NCBI GenBank assembly: GCA_947650285.1
Contig: CANTFL010000068.1
Location: 1 to 64,000 of the forward strand
Direction: 5' to 3'
DNA length: 64,000 bases
Source of the DNA: Hyaloperonospora brassicae
Taxonomy: Eukaryota; Oomycota; Peronosporomycetes; Peronosporales; Peronosporaceae
The notes beneath the pieces were generated by a model. It made no database searches, had not been told where the DNA came from, and saw nothing but the letters and a program-made list of their open reading frames with translations. The position numbers were made by a program, and so were the translations under genes. Positions 12,714 through 21,722 of the stretch are shown piece after piece. Position 1 is the stretch's first letter. Each line of letters begins with the position of its first letter.

Positions 12714-12960
12714 TCCCCACTGAGTCGTGCGCTGCTTGTGGTTTCCGCTGCGTGTAACGTGTATGCTCCGAGCAGGGCGGAGACTGTCTTGCCAAGCAAA
12801 CTAGCGATGTAATCTCTTGTCGCAGGTAAACACAAATCCCCACCCCACCGACTCGAGCGCTGGTCGCAGTTTCCACTGCGTGTAACGTGTGCGTTCCGAG
12901 CAGGATGGACATTTTATTGCCGCGCAAAGCAGCGATGTAAGCTCTTGTCGAACTCGGATG
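12714..12960. repeat. Two-copy tandem duplication, period about 128 bp
   Basis: The block with GCGTGTAACGTGT at about 12750 recurs about 128 bp later with substitutions (GTTTCCGCTG at 12741 against GTTTCCACTG at 12869). Shared features run in the same order: CCCCAC, GTTTCC(A/G)CTG, CGTGTAACGTGT, CCGAGCAGG, GCGATGTAA and CTCTTGTCG. The copies differ at many positions, so the duplication is old. Confidence 0.7.
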
Positions 12961-14672
12961 ACTGCACTCTCTCCTCAGCGGCGGCATATTGAAAGGCTCA
13001 CGGGATTGTCAAAGGACTTATCCAACCAAGTAAACGAACCACGCGTGGTGTTGTCCTACTGGCCACGACGTGGCAAGAAAACGGTCACGTTGTGCTATCT
13101 TCGTCCATCCACTTGCACTATCAAGTTCTTTGGCTATACTCATCTCTGAATACCCGCGTTGTACGTGCTGCCGCTCCGGCGGTACGCATGTCCTTAGTCT
13201 ACTTGGTCGCGCCAGCGGTCATGATTGACTCGTAGTTGGCTTCGGTAGGAGGGTCTCTGACCTCGTTGCCGTCGCCCCTGGCTCTACGGAGCCCTTTAGT
13301 TGTCGACCCGATACCCGGGCCGTACTTCTTGTCACACTTATCAGTCGTTAGTTATCATAATAATGGACGTTCTTGACACCACCACTATACTCATCTCTGA
13401 TCCGCGCTGTGTTCAAGTCGAGCTGCGTTTTTGCTCGTCCAGCCCGCTCACCTCTGCACTTCGTGCCCTGAAAGCACCGCTAGATACTGTTTCTAGCGCC
13501 GTTCACCCCACGCCATTAGCAATCGCATAGCAACTAGACTACCAGCTGCATGTAGCAATACTGCCACAGTGCGCGTACCCAGTGTATTGAGTCCATCACG
13601 TCATATCACGACAGCCTCTTCGCAGGCACGGCACAAAGAGATGGCCTCTGCGATACAAGCCAGTTAAAGCGTCTATGAGACACACAACGCTTGCTTGGTC
13701 TATATCGTGGCAACCATCTCTTACGTGTCGTCAAAGGCTTTCGGGATTCTTGTGGGCTCCACGGCACGTTACAAGGGAGATGGCCATCTTCTGATGCGCT
13801 ACTTCCGGTGTGTCTCGGACAGAGGAAGGGCAGGAACAGAGGCTCATGGTTTGGTGCCCCCTCCAATTCGTGGCCCTCCGTTAGGTTGTAACCTTTGGCG
13901 AGTTGATATCTGGAACGTCCATCGAGTGTCCTATCGTCAATAAACTATTCGTTCCAGCCCAATGATGGGATCGAACTTCATGGATGGAGCTTTTTAGCAT
14001 GAATCACGATGCGTTATAATACAATATGCATAAAGCGCTCTGTCTTGACTGATGAGGTATGTTTTGCTGGTAAGAAGCCTCTTTGAACCACAAGTTAAGT
14101 AGACTGTGTGCTGCGTGGTGCGAATATCGAGCCGAAAGTCGCGCAGAACGCTACTAGCAGTCTAGGGGCCTTCCCATGATCCATTGATCGAGGCGCGCAG
14201 GCACCACGCAAGACGTAGATCTTCTGGTCCTGATGAACCTTTTCGTACGGAGCACCTCGTACCAAATTGATGCAATGTGCTTTTCGTGCCCCTCTGCTCT
14301 TTCCAACCGCTTCTCGCATCTCAGCATCTTCCGTCGGCTTCGTCTATACAGTCTCGTTCCCTTCGTTGTGATCAAGAAGCTTTAGCCCAAATTCCACAAG
14401 CTTTTCTTAGTCCACACACCTACAAGCATCCGCTATACCTGCGACGCTGCTCAAATCTCGGTCCATCGATCCTACAACTTATGGAAGGGAGCGCTCGAGC
14501 GCTCGTTCAGCTTCATACGCCGAGGAGCGTCGTCTCGGATTGTTAGTCACTTGATCTGCGACACAAAGAGCGTCGAGTCGGAATCGTTCAGTTAACAGGC
14601 CGAGACTGTAAACACTTTGGAATCCGCCGCGAGCAACCAGCCAGCGGCCTCGTGGAGAAAAAACCCGACCCC

Positions 14673-16250
14673 ATGAAGTTCACCTTACCAAAAGATACGC
14701 TCAATGCGGTCAAGTTGTCCCACGCGTCGCAACAGGCGCTCGTCGAGGAAGCTGCTTCCGTCGCAAGTGAAATGCTGGCAGCAAACGAGCTGTTTCTTGC
14801 CGAGAAGGCATCGACGCTCGATCCGCAGCACTGGAAACACGTTCGGACGAAAGACGGCGTGCACGCGTTTCGGCAACGGCAAAAGTCCGTCAACCAACAA
14901 CAGGCGACCGAGGACAGTACGTGTTCGCCTTTGCTTCAGAGCCCCATGTGGGGTGGTCGCGAGCGACACGTCATGTCACGGTACCGCACCGCGAGCGAGA
15001 CGGACTCAGAAGTCGGATCGGATCGACAAGTGTCGGCGTTCACGCCGTCGGGCATTGTCGAAGACAGTGTCATGGAAAAGATGCGACCATCGGGCGTTCC
15101 CATGATCGCACTGCATGGCACGATCGACGGATCGCTCGACGACTGCCTGTTTGGGTGCTTTGCACCGACCGACGCCGACTGGAAGCTGCGGTGCGTCCAT
15201 AATAACGAACGGCTCAGTGACACCCGCGTGTTGGCCGTGGTCCAGAAACCAACGGCCGACAACCCGTTCCAGTCTCTGAGTGTCAAGTGGTTCACCAAGG
15301 AACACCCGGTCGTGCTCTCGGGCGTCGTCCAGCAACGGGACTTTCTCATTATCGAAGCAATGGGCTTCACGCGCGACCCGCGGGGCGAACAAGTCGGCTA
15401 CTTTCTCCTCCACTCTGTTGCATTGCGCAGTGTGCCAGAATTGACCCACCTCGGCATCGTACGGGGCGTCATGAGCTTTTGCCACATCTTTCGTCAAGGC
15501 GGACTCGGTCAAGTCGACGTCTTTAGTCGCGGCTTCTTTGACTGCCGCGGGGCACTGCCCGGTCGCGTCTCGATCTCCCTCCTGGCCGAAGCGGCCCTAA
15601 GCTGTACAAACGTAGTCGACCTCGCCTACATGAAGAAGCTCCGGTGGTTCATGGCAAAGCGAGGCAACCACCACCACCACCACCAGCAGCAGCACCACTT
15701 GTGCCATCGTGAGCGAGAGGATCGACCCCGACCCAGTCGGTGTGAAGCATGCAGCAGCCACTTCAGTAAGATACTCCTATGTGCGCCTGGATCAGGGACC
15801 AAGTGTCAGATGTGCTATAGTGTCGTCTGTACAAAGTGCATTGTGGCCAAGAAGATCGCCCTGGACGTGCCCGACACTGGCGCTGTCCAGCAAGGCACGT
15901 TCAACTTCTGCCTGAACTGCTTCATGGCAGCGAAGCAACAGTCGAGCTCGGACGTGCTCCGCAGCAGCGTTGCGAGCTCCTCGTTGAAGCGTGCAACGAT
16001 TTCGTCGCCGACGTCAATGCCTCGACCGCGATTCGTCTCGCAGAACGCACTGTACACACTGGACGGTCATTTGCATGCGTCACGTTCGTCAGACGCTCGA
16101 AGTGCGCTGCAGGTCCAGAAGGACGCAATGAATGCCTCGTTGGCCAAAGTGCCAGCGACCCTGTACAAATCAAGAAGGGGTCTCAATGACCACGCGACAA
16201 TACCGCATCGGGCAAAGGGGTCACGCGGTCTGGGCAACAGCTTTGCGTAA
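14673..16250 (+). CDS. START-domain plus FYVE-like zinc-finger protein (oomycete-type)
   Basis: This 525-residue intron-free protein is of the START/FYVE-like type abundant in oomycetes, presumably lipid-binding and cytosolic or membrane-associated. I start at ATG 14673 (MKFTLP), because the open frame upstream begins only with GTG and oomycete relatives commonly begin MKFPLP or similar. Residues about 142-330 fit a START-like lipid-binding fold in length and pattern (VKWFTKEHPVVL, DFLIIEAMGFTRD). Residues 333-342 are a His/Gln tract. A zinc finger follows with Cys at 357, 360, 378, 381, 386, 389, 413 and 416, the CxxC spacing of FYVE domains. The basic R(R/K)HHCR phosphoinositide motif is absent (YSVVCTKC in its place), so PI3P binding is doubtful. 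The C-terminal 100 residues are Ser/Arg-rich and probably disordered. It ends in TAA. Confidence 0.85.
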   Translation: MKFTLPKDTLNAVKLSHASQQALVEEAASVASEMLAANELFLAEKASTLDPQHWKHVRTKDGVHAFRQRQKSVNQQQATEDSTCSPLLQSPMWGGRERHVMSRYRTASETDSEVGSDRQVSAFTPSGIVEDSVMEKMRPSGVPMIALHGTIDGSLDDCLFGCFAPTDADWKLRCVHNNERLSDTRVLAVVQKPTADNPFQSLSVKWFTKEHPVVLSGVVQQRDFLIIEAMGFTRDPRGEQVGYFLLHSVALRSVPELTHLGIVRGVMSFCHIFRQGGLGQVDVFSRGFFDCRGALPGRVSISLLAEAALSCTNVVDLAYMKKLRWFMAKRGNHHHHHQQQHHLCHREREDRPRPSRCEACSSHFSKILLCAPGSGTKCQMCYSVVCTKCIVAKKIALDVPDTGAVQQGTFNFCLNCFMAAKQQSSSDVLRSSVASSSLKRATISSPTSMPRPRFVSQNALYTLDGHLHASRSSDARSALQVQKDAMNASLAKVPATLYKSRRGLNDHATIPHRAKGSRGLGNSFA

Positions 16251-18079
16251 CGAGAGGAATCGACAGCGATGCAAATTGTAAGCACGAGGAAGTGCCTATC
16301 GAGACGTAGCGTACGTCGTCTGCAAACTATGATCGAGAGGCTATTTACTGTAGTAGACGTACACACTGCGTTCGTGCAGTGGTTAGCAATGCGATAGTAA
16401 GTCTGTTGCGTCCATTTGGTAAACAAGTTACAGCAAGTCGTGTCCGTGTCCTTCTCGATCCGACGCTTCAACTGGCCACGTACTGCACTTGCCAAACTAC
16501 TAATCAACAGCGCATATCAATGAACGCGCATCGAGTCCGTGCTGTCATTTCCTACTACAACAGCACAAGCGGTTGGCTCTCGTCTGGATCGCCAGCCGAC
16601 TGTGGTCGGTCCCTGTTCCAGGAGTATCTATCGCACACGTACTACTGCAACTAAATGCCAACTTCCATCCTGAGGTCACTCCGGCGTTCGGTGCCTTCTG
16701 ATCCACTGGCTTTTAAGCCGACTACTTACCGCCTGCACAGCACTCAAAGCATCGCTCCTCAGTACAGCCACAACGTCTGTCGTGCGTTCGGTTGTCTGTG
16801 TACGTTTTCGCTGCTCGGCCGACTGACGTTTCGCGTTGCTGGCGCCGGGCGACGCCCCGACCGGGCGGGACGAAACAGCCATATGGACTCGCTGCAGCTT
16901 TGCTGCCAACGACCGCCAGTGACGCAGAGCCAGAGGTTGGCAGCCGTTGTAACTGTGTCCGTCTGCTAACCGTACAGCTACACGAGCGGTAGGACGAAGA
17001 AGAAGAAGACGAGAAACGCCGCTATTGTCATGAGCTACTGACGAAAACAAAAGGTGTCAACATGTACCCACGCACAGGACGGACGTCCTGCAGCCACGTT
17101 CGTGTCTTTGTTTCCAGTGCGACTCTGTGCGTATCGGGCCAAAACACACACACACACACTGCTTTGACCTCATTGACAACCGTCAAGCGGACCACGTGGT
17201 CTACTCGAGGCCACTGGCACTCAACAGGAGGTCAAGACAGCTGCGTGGCATTTATGGCCAACGCACTGGGAAGAAGGCAGTCGGAGCATTTGCTCGTGCC
17301 CTGTTGTCATCACTTCCGTTGGTAGCCGCGAAAGTTTCACGTCGCGAAACACAGACAGACAGACAGACAGACAGATCGATCGACAGACGCAGCTGAGGAG
17401 GCGGAGGAGAACGAGGAGGACGACGACGACGATGTCGACGGCCAAAACGTCGGCGCGACCCGGCGGTCTTTCTGCAGTCCGTGCGTTCCAACAACGTTCG
17501 ACGCACGGGATGTGGCGTCGACCGCTGCCATCGTCAGTGGTTGGGGCCAGTCCACGACAAGTCGACCGAGAGGAATATCCAGTCGCGCAGCCTGCAGCAG
17601 CGATCGAGCGACCGATCAGCCAAACAGACAGCGACAGAGGTGTGTGTGTGTGTACGTGTACGTGTCCCTCCTGTGTCTCCCCCGCTAGTAGACCAACACG
17701 TGTGTCACAATCTGTGCAACTACTACCAGACACATACAATCGTCTCGACCGCCGAAAATCTCGGCACATTCCGTAGCATACAAGCGCAAGTCAGTTCGAA
17801 ACCCACAACCACACACAAAACAAGACAAAAACTCGCCCCCCCTCCTCCTCCATGTCCGAAACCCTTTGGAATGTTTGCCCTCTCTCTCTCTCGCGCGCGC
17901 ACGCGGCTCGACAACGACTTGCGCTATGGCTCCCAATCGCTTCCTTTCCATCATTACAAGCGGTTGCCACCGACGCTGTCGCCCGTCGACGCGCTACGTC
18001 TCGACAAAGTCCCTCTGTCCCTCTCTCACTCACTCTCTCATTCGATCGATCGATTCAAAGACACCCCCCACCTGCATCG
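16251..18079. other. Intergenic region with microsatellites
   Basis: No gene was recognised. The sequence has a (CA)n run near 17146-17159, a (CAGA)n run near 17351-17376, a (GAC)n/(GAG)n-rich stretch near 17395-17440, a (GT)n run near 17640-17655 and a CT/CG alternating tract near 17880-17900. The pyrimidine-rich stretch 17830-18060 directly before the next gene is probably its promoter and 5' UTR. Long open frames here, such as 17481-18083, are explained by low complexity. Confidence 0.6.
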
Positions 18080-18733
18080 ATGAAAGTCGTGCCCGTCGTT
18101 CTTCTCGCCGCACTGGCTGTCTCGAGTGTCTCCGGGGCCACAACGAGCCCCAGCACGACACCTACTGAGCCTATTGCTACTACGGCTACGGCTACGGCCC
18201 CTACCCGAGATCCGACCAGGACCACGTCCGCGACCACGACCACTGATCCGACCACGACCGGTGCGGCTCCTGTTGTTTCCCCACCGGCAGTGGAAGAGGA
18301 GGGACTGGTAAACTCGGCGACCGCATCGACCGACGTGGACTCGACGTTAACAGTGCCAAAGGGGTCGGCGGCGGCAGACGACCTCTTGGCCTCGAGCAAC
18401 AACTCGTCGTCCCTTTTGCTCGACGAGACGGTCCTGACCTCGGGCTCGGGCAACGACACAACGTCCGACTCGTCGACTGCTGCGATGCTCGACGACGAGG
18501 AAGGGGCGGACTTGGACGCGGCGTCCGCGTCAAGGGACACCACACCCACAGTAGACGACGACGGCACGGCGCAGACGGGTTCGGACGCGGGCCCTGACGG
18601 CAAAGGAGGGGGTGCAATTGCGCCCCGTCTCGTCCCACTGCCGTCGAGTTCCTCGGACGCGGTCCCGCACCTGACGGCAGCAATGGGCTCTGCCGCAGCT
18701 GTTGCTATTGCTGTTGGGGCGTATTTCCTATAG
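18080..18733 (+). CDS. Probable secreted GPI-anchored Ser/Thr-rich (mucin-like) protein
   Basis: ATG 18080 opens a 217-residue protein beginning MKVVPVVLLAALAVSSVSGA, a clean signal peptide with probable cleavage after SGA. The frame is open further upstream, but that part reads as low-complexity UTR, so I choose this start. The mature N-terminus is almost all Thr, Ser, Pro and Ala, typical of heavily O-glycosylated cell-wall or surface proteins. The middle is acidic (DDEEGADLD). The last 20 residues are hydrophobic with no charge (AAMGSAAAVAIAVGAYFL), and a small-residue stretch (SSSSDA) before them could serve as a GPI attachment site. This suggests a plasma-membrane or wall surface protein; no enzymatic domain is seen. 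The family is not recognised beyond that. Confidence 0.8.
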   Translation: MKVVPVVLLAALAVSSVSGATTSPSTTPTEPIATTATATAPTRDPTRTTSATTTTDPTTTGAAPVVSPPAVEEEGLVNSATASTDVDSTLTVPKGSAAADDLLASSNNSSSLLLDETVLTSGSGNDTTSDSSTAAMLDDEEGADLDAASASRDTTPTVDDDGTAQTGSDAGPDGKGGGAIAPRLVPLPSSSSDAVPHLTAAMGSAAAVAIAVGAYFL

Positions 18734-19161
18734 ACGCGACACGAAGAGGTCTCTGCAGCGCGCGTTCCCTCTCGCTCTCTCCCGAGCGGCTGCGCCTACG
18801 CGAAGGGCTGTGTACGGACCGCCCGTGACATTGAGCGCACGTACCACTCACTGGCCGTACCATCAACACGTATGTGTTTCTTTCTTCTTTCTTTCTGTCG
18901 TTCTTCCTTCGCGTTTGTTGTTGAGCGATTTCGTACGCTATGGTCTCGAGATGAGCGAGTGCCGTCGTGAAGGACGTTCTTGTGTAGGTCCCGTGTGTGT
19001 GTGTACGTGGGGGAAGTATGGCGTAAACGACGTTAGTAGTAGACGAAAGACGTGGTGATTGACGCCGTGCCCCGAATGGTTTATTGCTGCAGAAAAAGCC
19101 AGCAAAGTATCCATTGAGTCTACTTTGGGTGAAGGACTGCTGCGACTCAGCGTTCTTGCCA
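18705..19161 (-). pseudogene. Distal part of a host ORF disrupted by the Gypsy insertion at 19167
   Basis: On the minus strand the frame entering from the TSD (GGT GGC AAG AAC) stays open to TAG at 18707-18705, about 150 codons, overlapping the end of the GPI-protein gene in antisense. Its other end lies at 31103-31209, on the far side of the inverted segment (see that entry). The first part looks like ordinary protein (SFTQSRLNGYFAGFF). The rest becomes Arg/Lys/Thr-rich and may be past a splice site or be antisense UTR, so the true C-terminus is uncertain. No family was recognised. Confidence 0.4.
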
Positions 19162-19166
19162 CCGTT
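19162..19166 (+). repeat. Target-site duplication CCGTT, left copy
   Basis: CCGTT directly precedes the 5' LTR at 19167. The same five bases, read on the minus strand, directly follow the LTR end at 31210 (plus-strand AACGG at 31205-31209). Five bases is the usual target duplication for Ty3/Gypsy elements. The match ties the two separated half-elements together. Confidence 0.85.
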
Positions 19167-19557
19167 TGTAACGGGGCAGCCCGTTACATGGAAGTGTCAC
19201 TTTTAAGAAAGTGACAATAAAGAATATTATGTTGAATATTCTTTGAACAATATCACCGATAGTGGTGATATTGGTGAGGCGACCAAAGGGTCTGCTCATT
19301 GGTTGATATCGTCATGATATCAAACCACCAATCGCCGCAGGACGCGCGCAATGAGTGGTGACGAGAAGTCACCATACACTCAGTTATATTAACATAATTA
19401 AGTCAGGTTAAACAGAGAGACAGTAGCAAAAAGACTTAATTATATTAATACAACAGTTTTACTTTTCCCTTACCTACGCTTCCTCGTTTGCCTCGTGTAC
19501 GCTTGTCGGTACACGATACCCTTGCGTTAAGTTCACGCAAGGGTGTGCCCCGTTACA
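19167..19557 (+). repeat. 5' LTR, Gypsy family 1 (391 bp)
   Basis: The LTR starts TGTAACGGGGCAG and ends GTGCCCCGTTACA, perfect TG...CA ends with inverted termini. It is followed at once by CCTGGTAGCACTTTG, the primer-binding site. Its length equals that of the inverted LTR at 31210-31600, and the two are nearly identical; a visible difference is TGTAACG against TGCAACG at the start. Confidence 0.95.
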
Positions 19558-19575
19558 CCTGGTAGCACTTTGTAG
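19558..19575 (+). other. Primer-binding site of Gypsy family 1
   Basis: CCTGGTAGCACTTTGTAG follows the LTR end directly. The same site occurs in the second family-1 copy (minus strand, just below 50151), and a close variant, CTTGGTAGCACT, follows both family-2 5' LTRs. The position is that of the tRNA primer site for minus-strand DNA synthesis; the tRNA was not identified. Confidence 0.8.
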
Positions 19576-19601
19576 TCCTTCCAAGGACCATAGCATCCAA
19601 C

Positions 19602-20757
19602 ATGAACATGTTGGATGATGAAGAAACCTTTCACGCCACGCGTGAAGGGTTTAACCATTTGAGTGACATCGAATGGAGTGCGGTAGAACGAATGAGTTCT
19701 ACCGTAGGCGAGTTTGCCATTAGCGCCATCTTGGAGTCTCTAGACAGATACCAACAACATGCCGTTATAGCCAAGTTCATATAAAGTGAACTTGTCGCCG
19801 AAAGGGAGAAGGTAGCCTTGCTTCACCCGCAATGCTCTCAACAGGCCGAGCAGTTGAGAGAACTTGGTGCTCAACAGATAGAGCTGTTGGAGACAGCAGC
19901 AATTCCATGCTGCTGTGGGCGGGACGGCACATGCGCGTCGTCCCGAAGTCATGAAGGTTGACATCTCCAAGTACAGTGGAGTCCCGAAAGACTCCCTGTT
20001 ACTGTGGTTTGTCGAACTCGACAGATCCTTAAGGGCTCGTCGCGTCGAAGATGAGCAAATGAAACTCACATTTGCTCAGAACCACTTGGCAGGGCGTGCC
20101 AAAACTTGGTCCCTGGGACTCGAGAGTAGCGACCCAAATGTGTTTAGGTCGCTAGATGACTTCAAGTCCCGGCTCAGACAAACGTTTGAGCCGCCACGTG
20201 CTGAGTTCAGGGCTCGCTCAGAGTTACTGAAACTCAAGCAGGGTAAGCGTGATGTGCACGCTTACGTTCAGCATATACGACTCCTAGCGAGTAGTATAAC
20301 TGCTAACCCAGTTTATGAACACACGTTGATTACGGTGTTCGTGCAAGGTCTCGCAGAAGGGCCCGTCAGGAGCCACCTATTCCGCCTTGAGCTGAATACG
20401 CTAGACGATGCGATATCAGCCGCGGAACAGGAAGAATTTAGCATGAGACAGGCTCATGCTAGCTCAAACTCTTATCGTCCACCGAGACGACAAAAGATCG
20501 GAGGTCCAGAACCAGTGGACCTCTGCTATCTTGATAGCAAGAGACCTCGCTCTACAAACAACAAGCGATTGCTGAAGTGCAATCGCTGTCAGAAGTTAGG
20601 GCACTACGCATATGAGTGTAGTGCTCCACGCCCAGTACCAAGCAGTACTGAGCGAAATAAACGACCATTCTCCAAGAAGGGCAATGGGCGTGGGTCCAGC
20701 GCTGTTGCGAAGCCGCAACAGCGAGACGGACCATCAAAAAATGGTCGGGGTCAGTAG
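19602..20757 (+). pseudogene. gag: gag, Gypsy family 1 copy A
   Basis: The frame opens at ATG 19602 (MNMLDDEETFHATRE), is stopped by TAA at 19782-19784, and resumes in a different frame (19915-20757) with the retrotransposon Gag core (VDISKYSGVPKDSLLLWF; LTFAQNHLAGRAKTWSL) and a zinc knuckle CNRCQKLGHYAYEC of CX2CX4HX4C type near 20577-20620. Gag would form the particle and bind RNA. The same TAA occurs in the sister copy. The phase change between 19784 and 19915 is specific to this copy, because in the sister the frame is otherwise continuous. Confidence 0.85.
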
Positions 20758-20807
20758 GGGCGGAGCGCCCTACTGATCCAGCAACCTCAAGAGAATTCTC
20801 AAATCTC

Positions 20808-21722
20808 TTGACGAAAGTTGCTCCAGATACGCAATCGTTGTGTGTCTCTGCACCTGGTGATGACGTTTCGCTCATCATCTTGAAGTTGGAAGCGACAAAT
20901 GATTTGTCGCTTCGTGCCCTAGTAGACTGTGGGGAGTCGAACAATTTTGTTCGTCGCCAGTCACTAGAGGGTCGTAGGCTCAAGTTCGTTGAGCGCGACA
21001 TTCCCCTCACGAGGATGACGGTGCGCCTTGCAACAGGCGCATCGATTACCGTTAAGAAACGTGTAGTAGGAATCCACTACACGTTGGAGGGCGAACAGTA
21101 CGATGATGGCTTCATCGTACTGGATCTGGATAACAAATTCGATGTCATCCTGGGATTACCTTGGCTCAGAAAGTACGAGCCAAGGATGAGCTGGCAGCAT
21201 CGATCCGTGAAGATGCCTGCCACTTTTTCTTTAGATGGCCATCTGATGAACATCTTGGAGCGTTCACAAGCGTGTGGATGTTCTGCGAATGAGTTCGATG
21301 GCCTCACTTGCGGTACGGTCGTTAGCACGACTGCACAAGATCACAGTGTAGTTGATCACTACACTGTGGAGCGAGCTCCCGGCGGCTGTACAGAAGTACA
21401 GGCTGCGCCGAAGGTCAACCACTCGAAGAAGTCGAGTGGACCGGGACGTGGATGTACGCCTAGGGGGCGACATCCCAGCAAGAGTAAACCGGTTGCCCAC
21501 AAGCGGCAACACGGATATCCTAGGTCGACTGGAGAGTCGACCGTAGAGGATCGGTCCCTGACTGTGGTTGCACAGCCACAGTCACAAGACGTCGAGGGAA
21601 TAAGTCCCCACGTACTTGAGGAAGGAATTCCTCAAGAGTCACTTGCTGAAGGATTAGGCCTTCAGCAACCTGTGGAAAGAAGTTCCCAGGAAGTAACCGA
21701 GACGTTGAACGTCTTTGGCTAA
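20808..21722 (+). pseudogene. protease and Ser/Gln-rich spacer, Gypsy family 1 copy A
   Basis: A retropepsin-like region contains ALVDCGESNNFVRRQSL, where the usual DSGA or DTGA reads DCGE, and later VILGLPWLRKYEP, the typical ILGLPWL flap-distal motif. About 170 residues of Lys/Ser/Gln/Glu-rich linker follow. The frame ends at TAA 21720-21722 and overlaps the next frame by 8 bases. The next frame lies in the +1 phase, the same relation as in the sister copy. Confidence 0.8.

Larger units (their letters stand above)
8141..14672. other. Interval without an assignable gene; possible decayed coding segments
   Basis: No protein family could be recognised. Segments with more protein-like composition are listed separately (8797-9319 minus, 9497-10252 minus, 10112-10300 plus, 11385-12420 plus) and one tandem duplication at 12714-12960. 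From 13000 to 14672 only short frames occur. The last few hundred bases should contain the promoter and 5' UTR of the START/FYVE-like gene, but no sure initiator could be picked. Confidence 0.45.

Noticed and set aside
15670..15700. CAC/CAG repeat as a CRISPR-like or satellite array
   Set aside because: It is a short codon repeat encoding the His/Gln tract of the START/FYVE-like protein; there are no spacers.
17481..18083. 200-codon plus-strand ORF before the GPI-protein gene
   Set aside because: It runs through microsatellites and CT/CG tracts in the presumed promoter and UTR. Composition is low-complexity and it overlaps the true start region in another frame.
18055..18603. 182-codon minus-strand ORF opposite the GPI-protein gene
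   Set aside because: It mirrors the Thr/Ser-rich repeat coding of the plus strand (Val/Ser/Ala-rich). The plus strand has a signal peptide and GPI tail.
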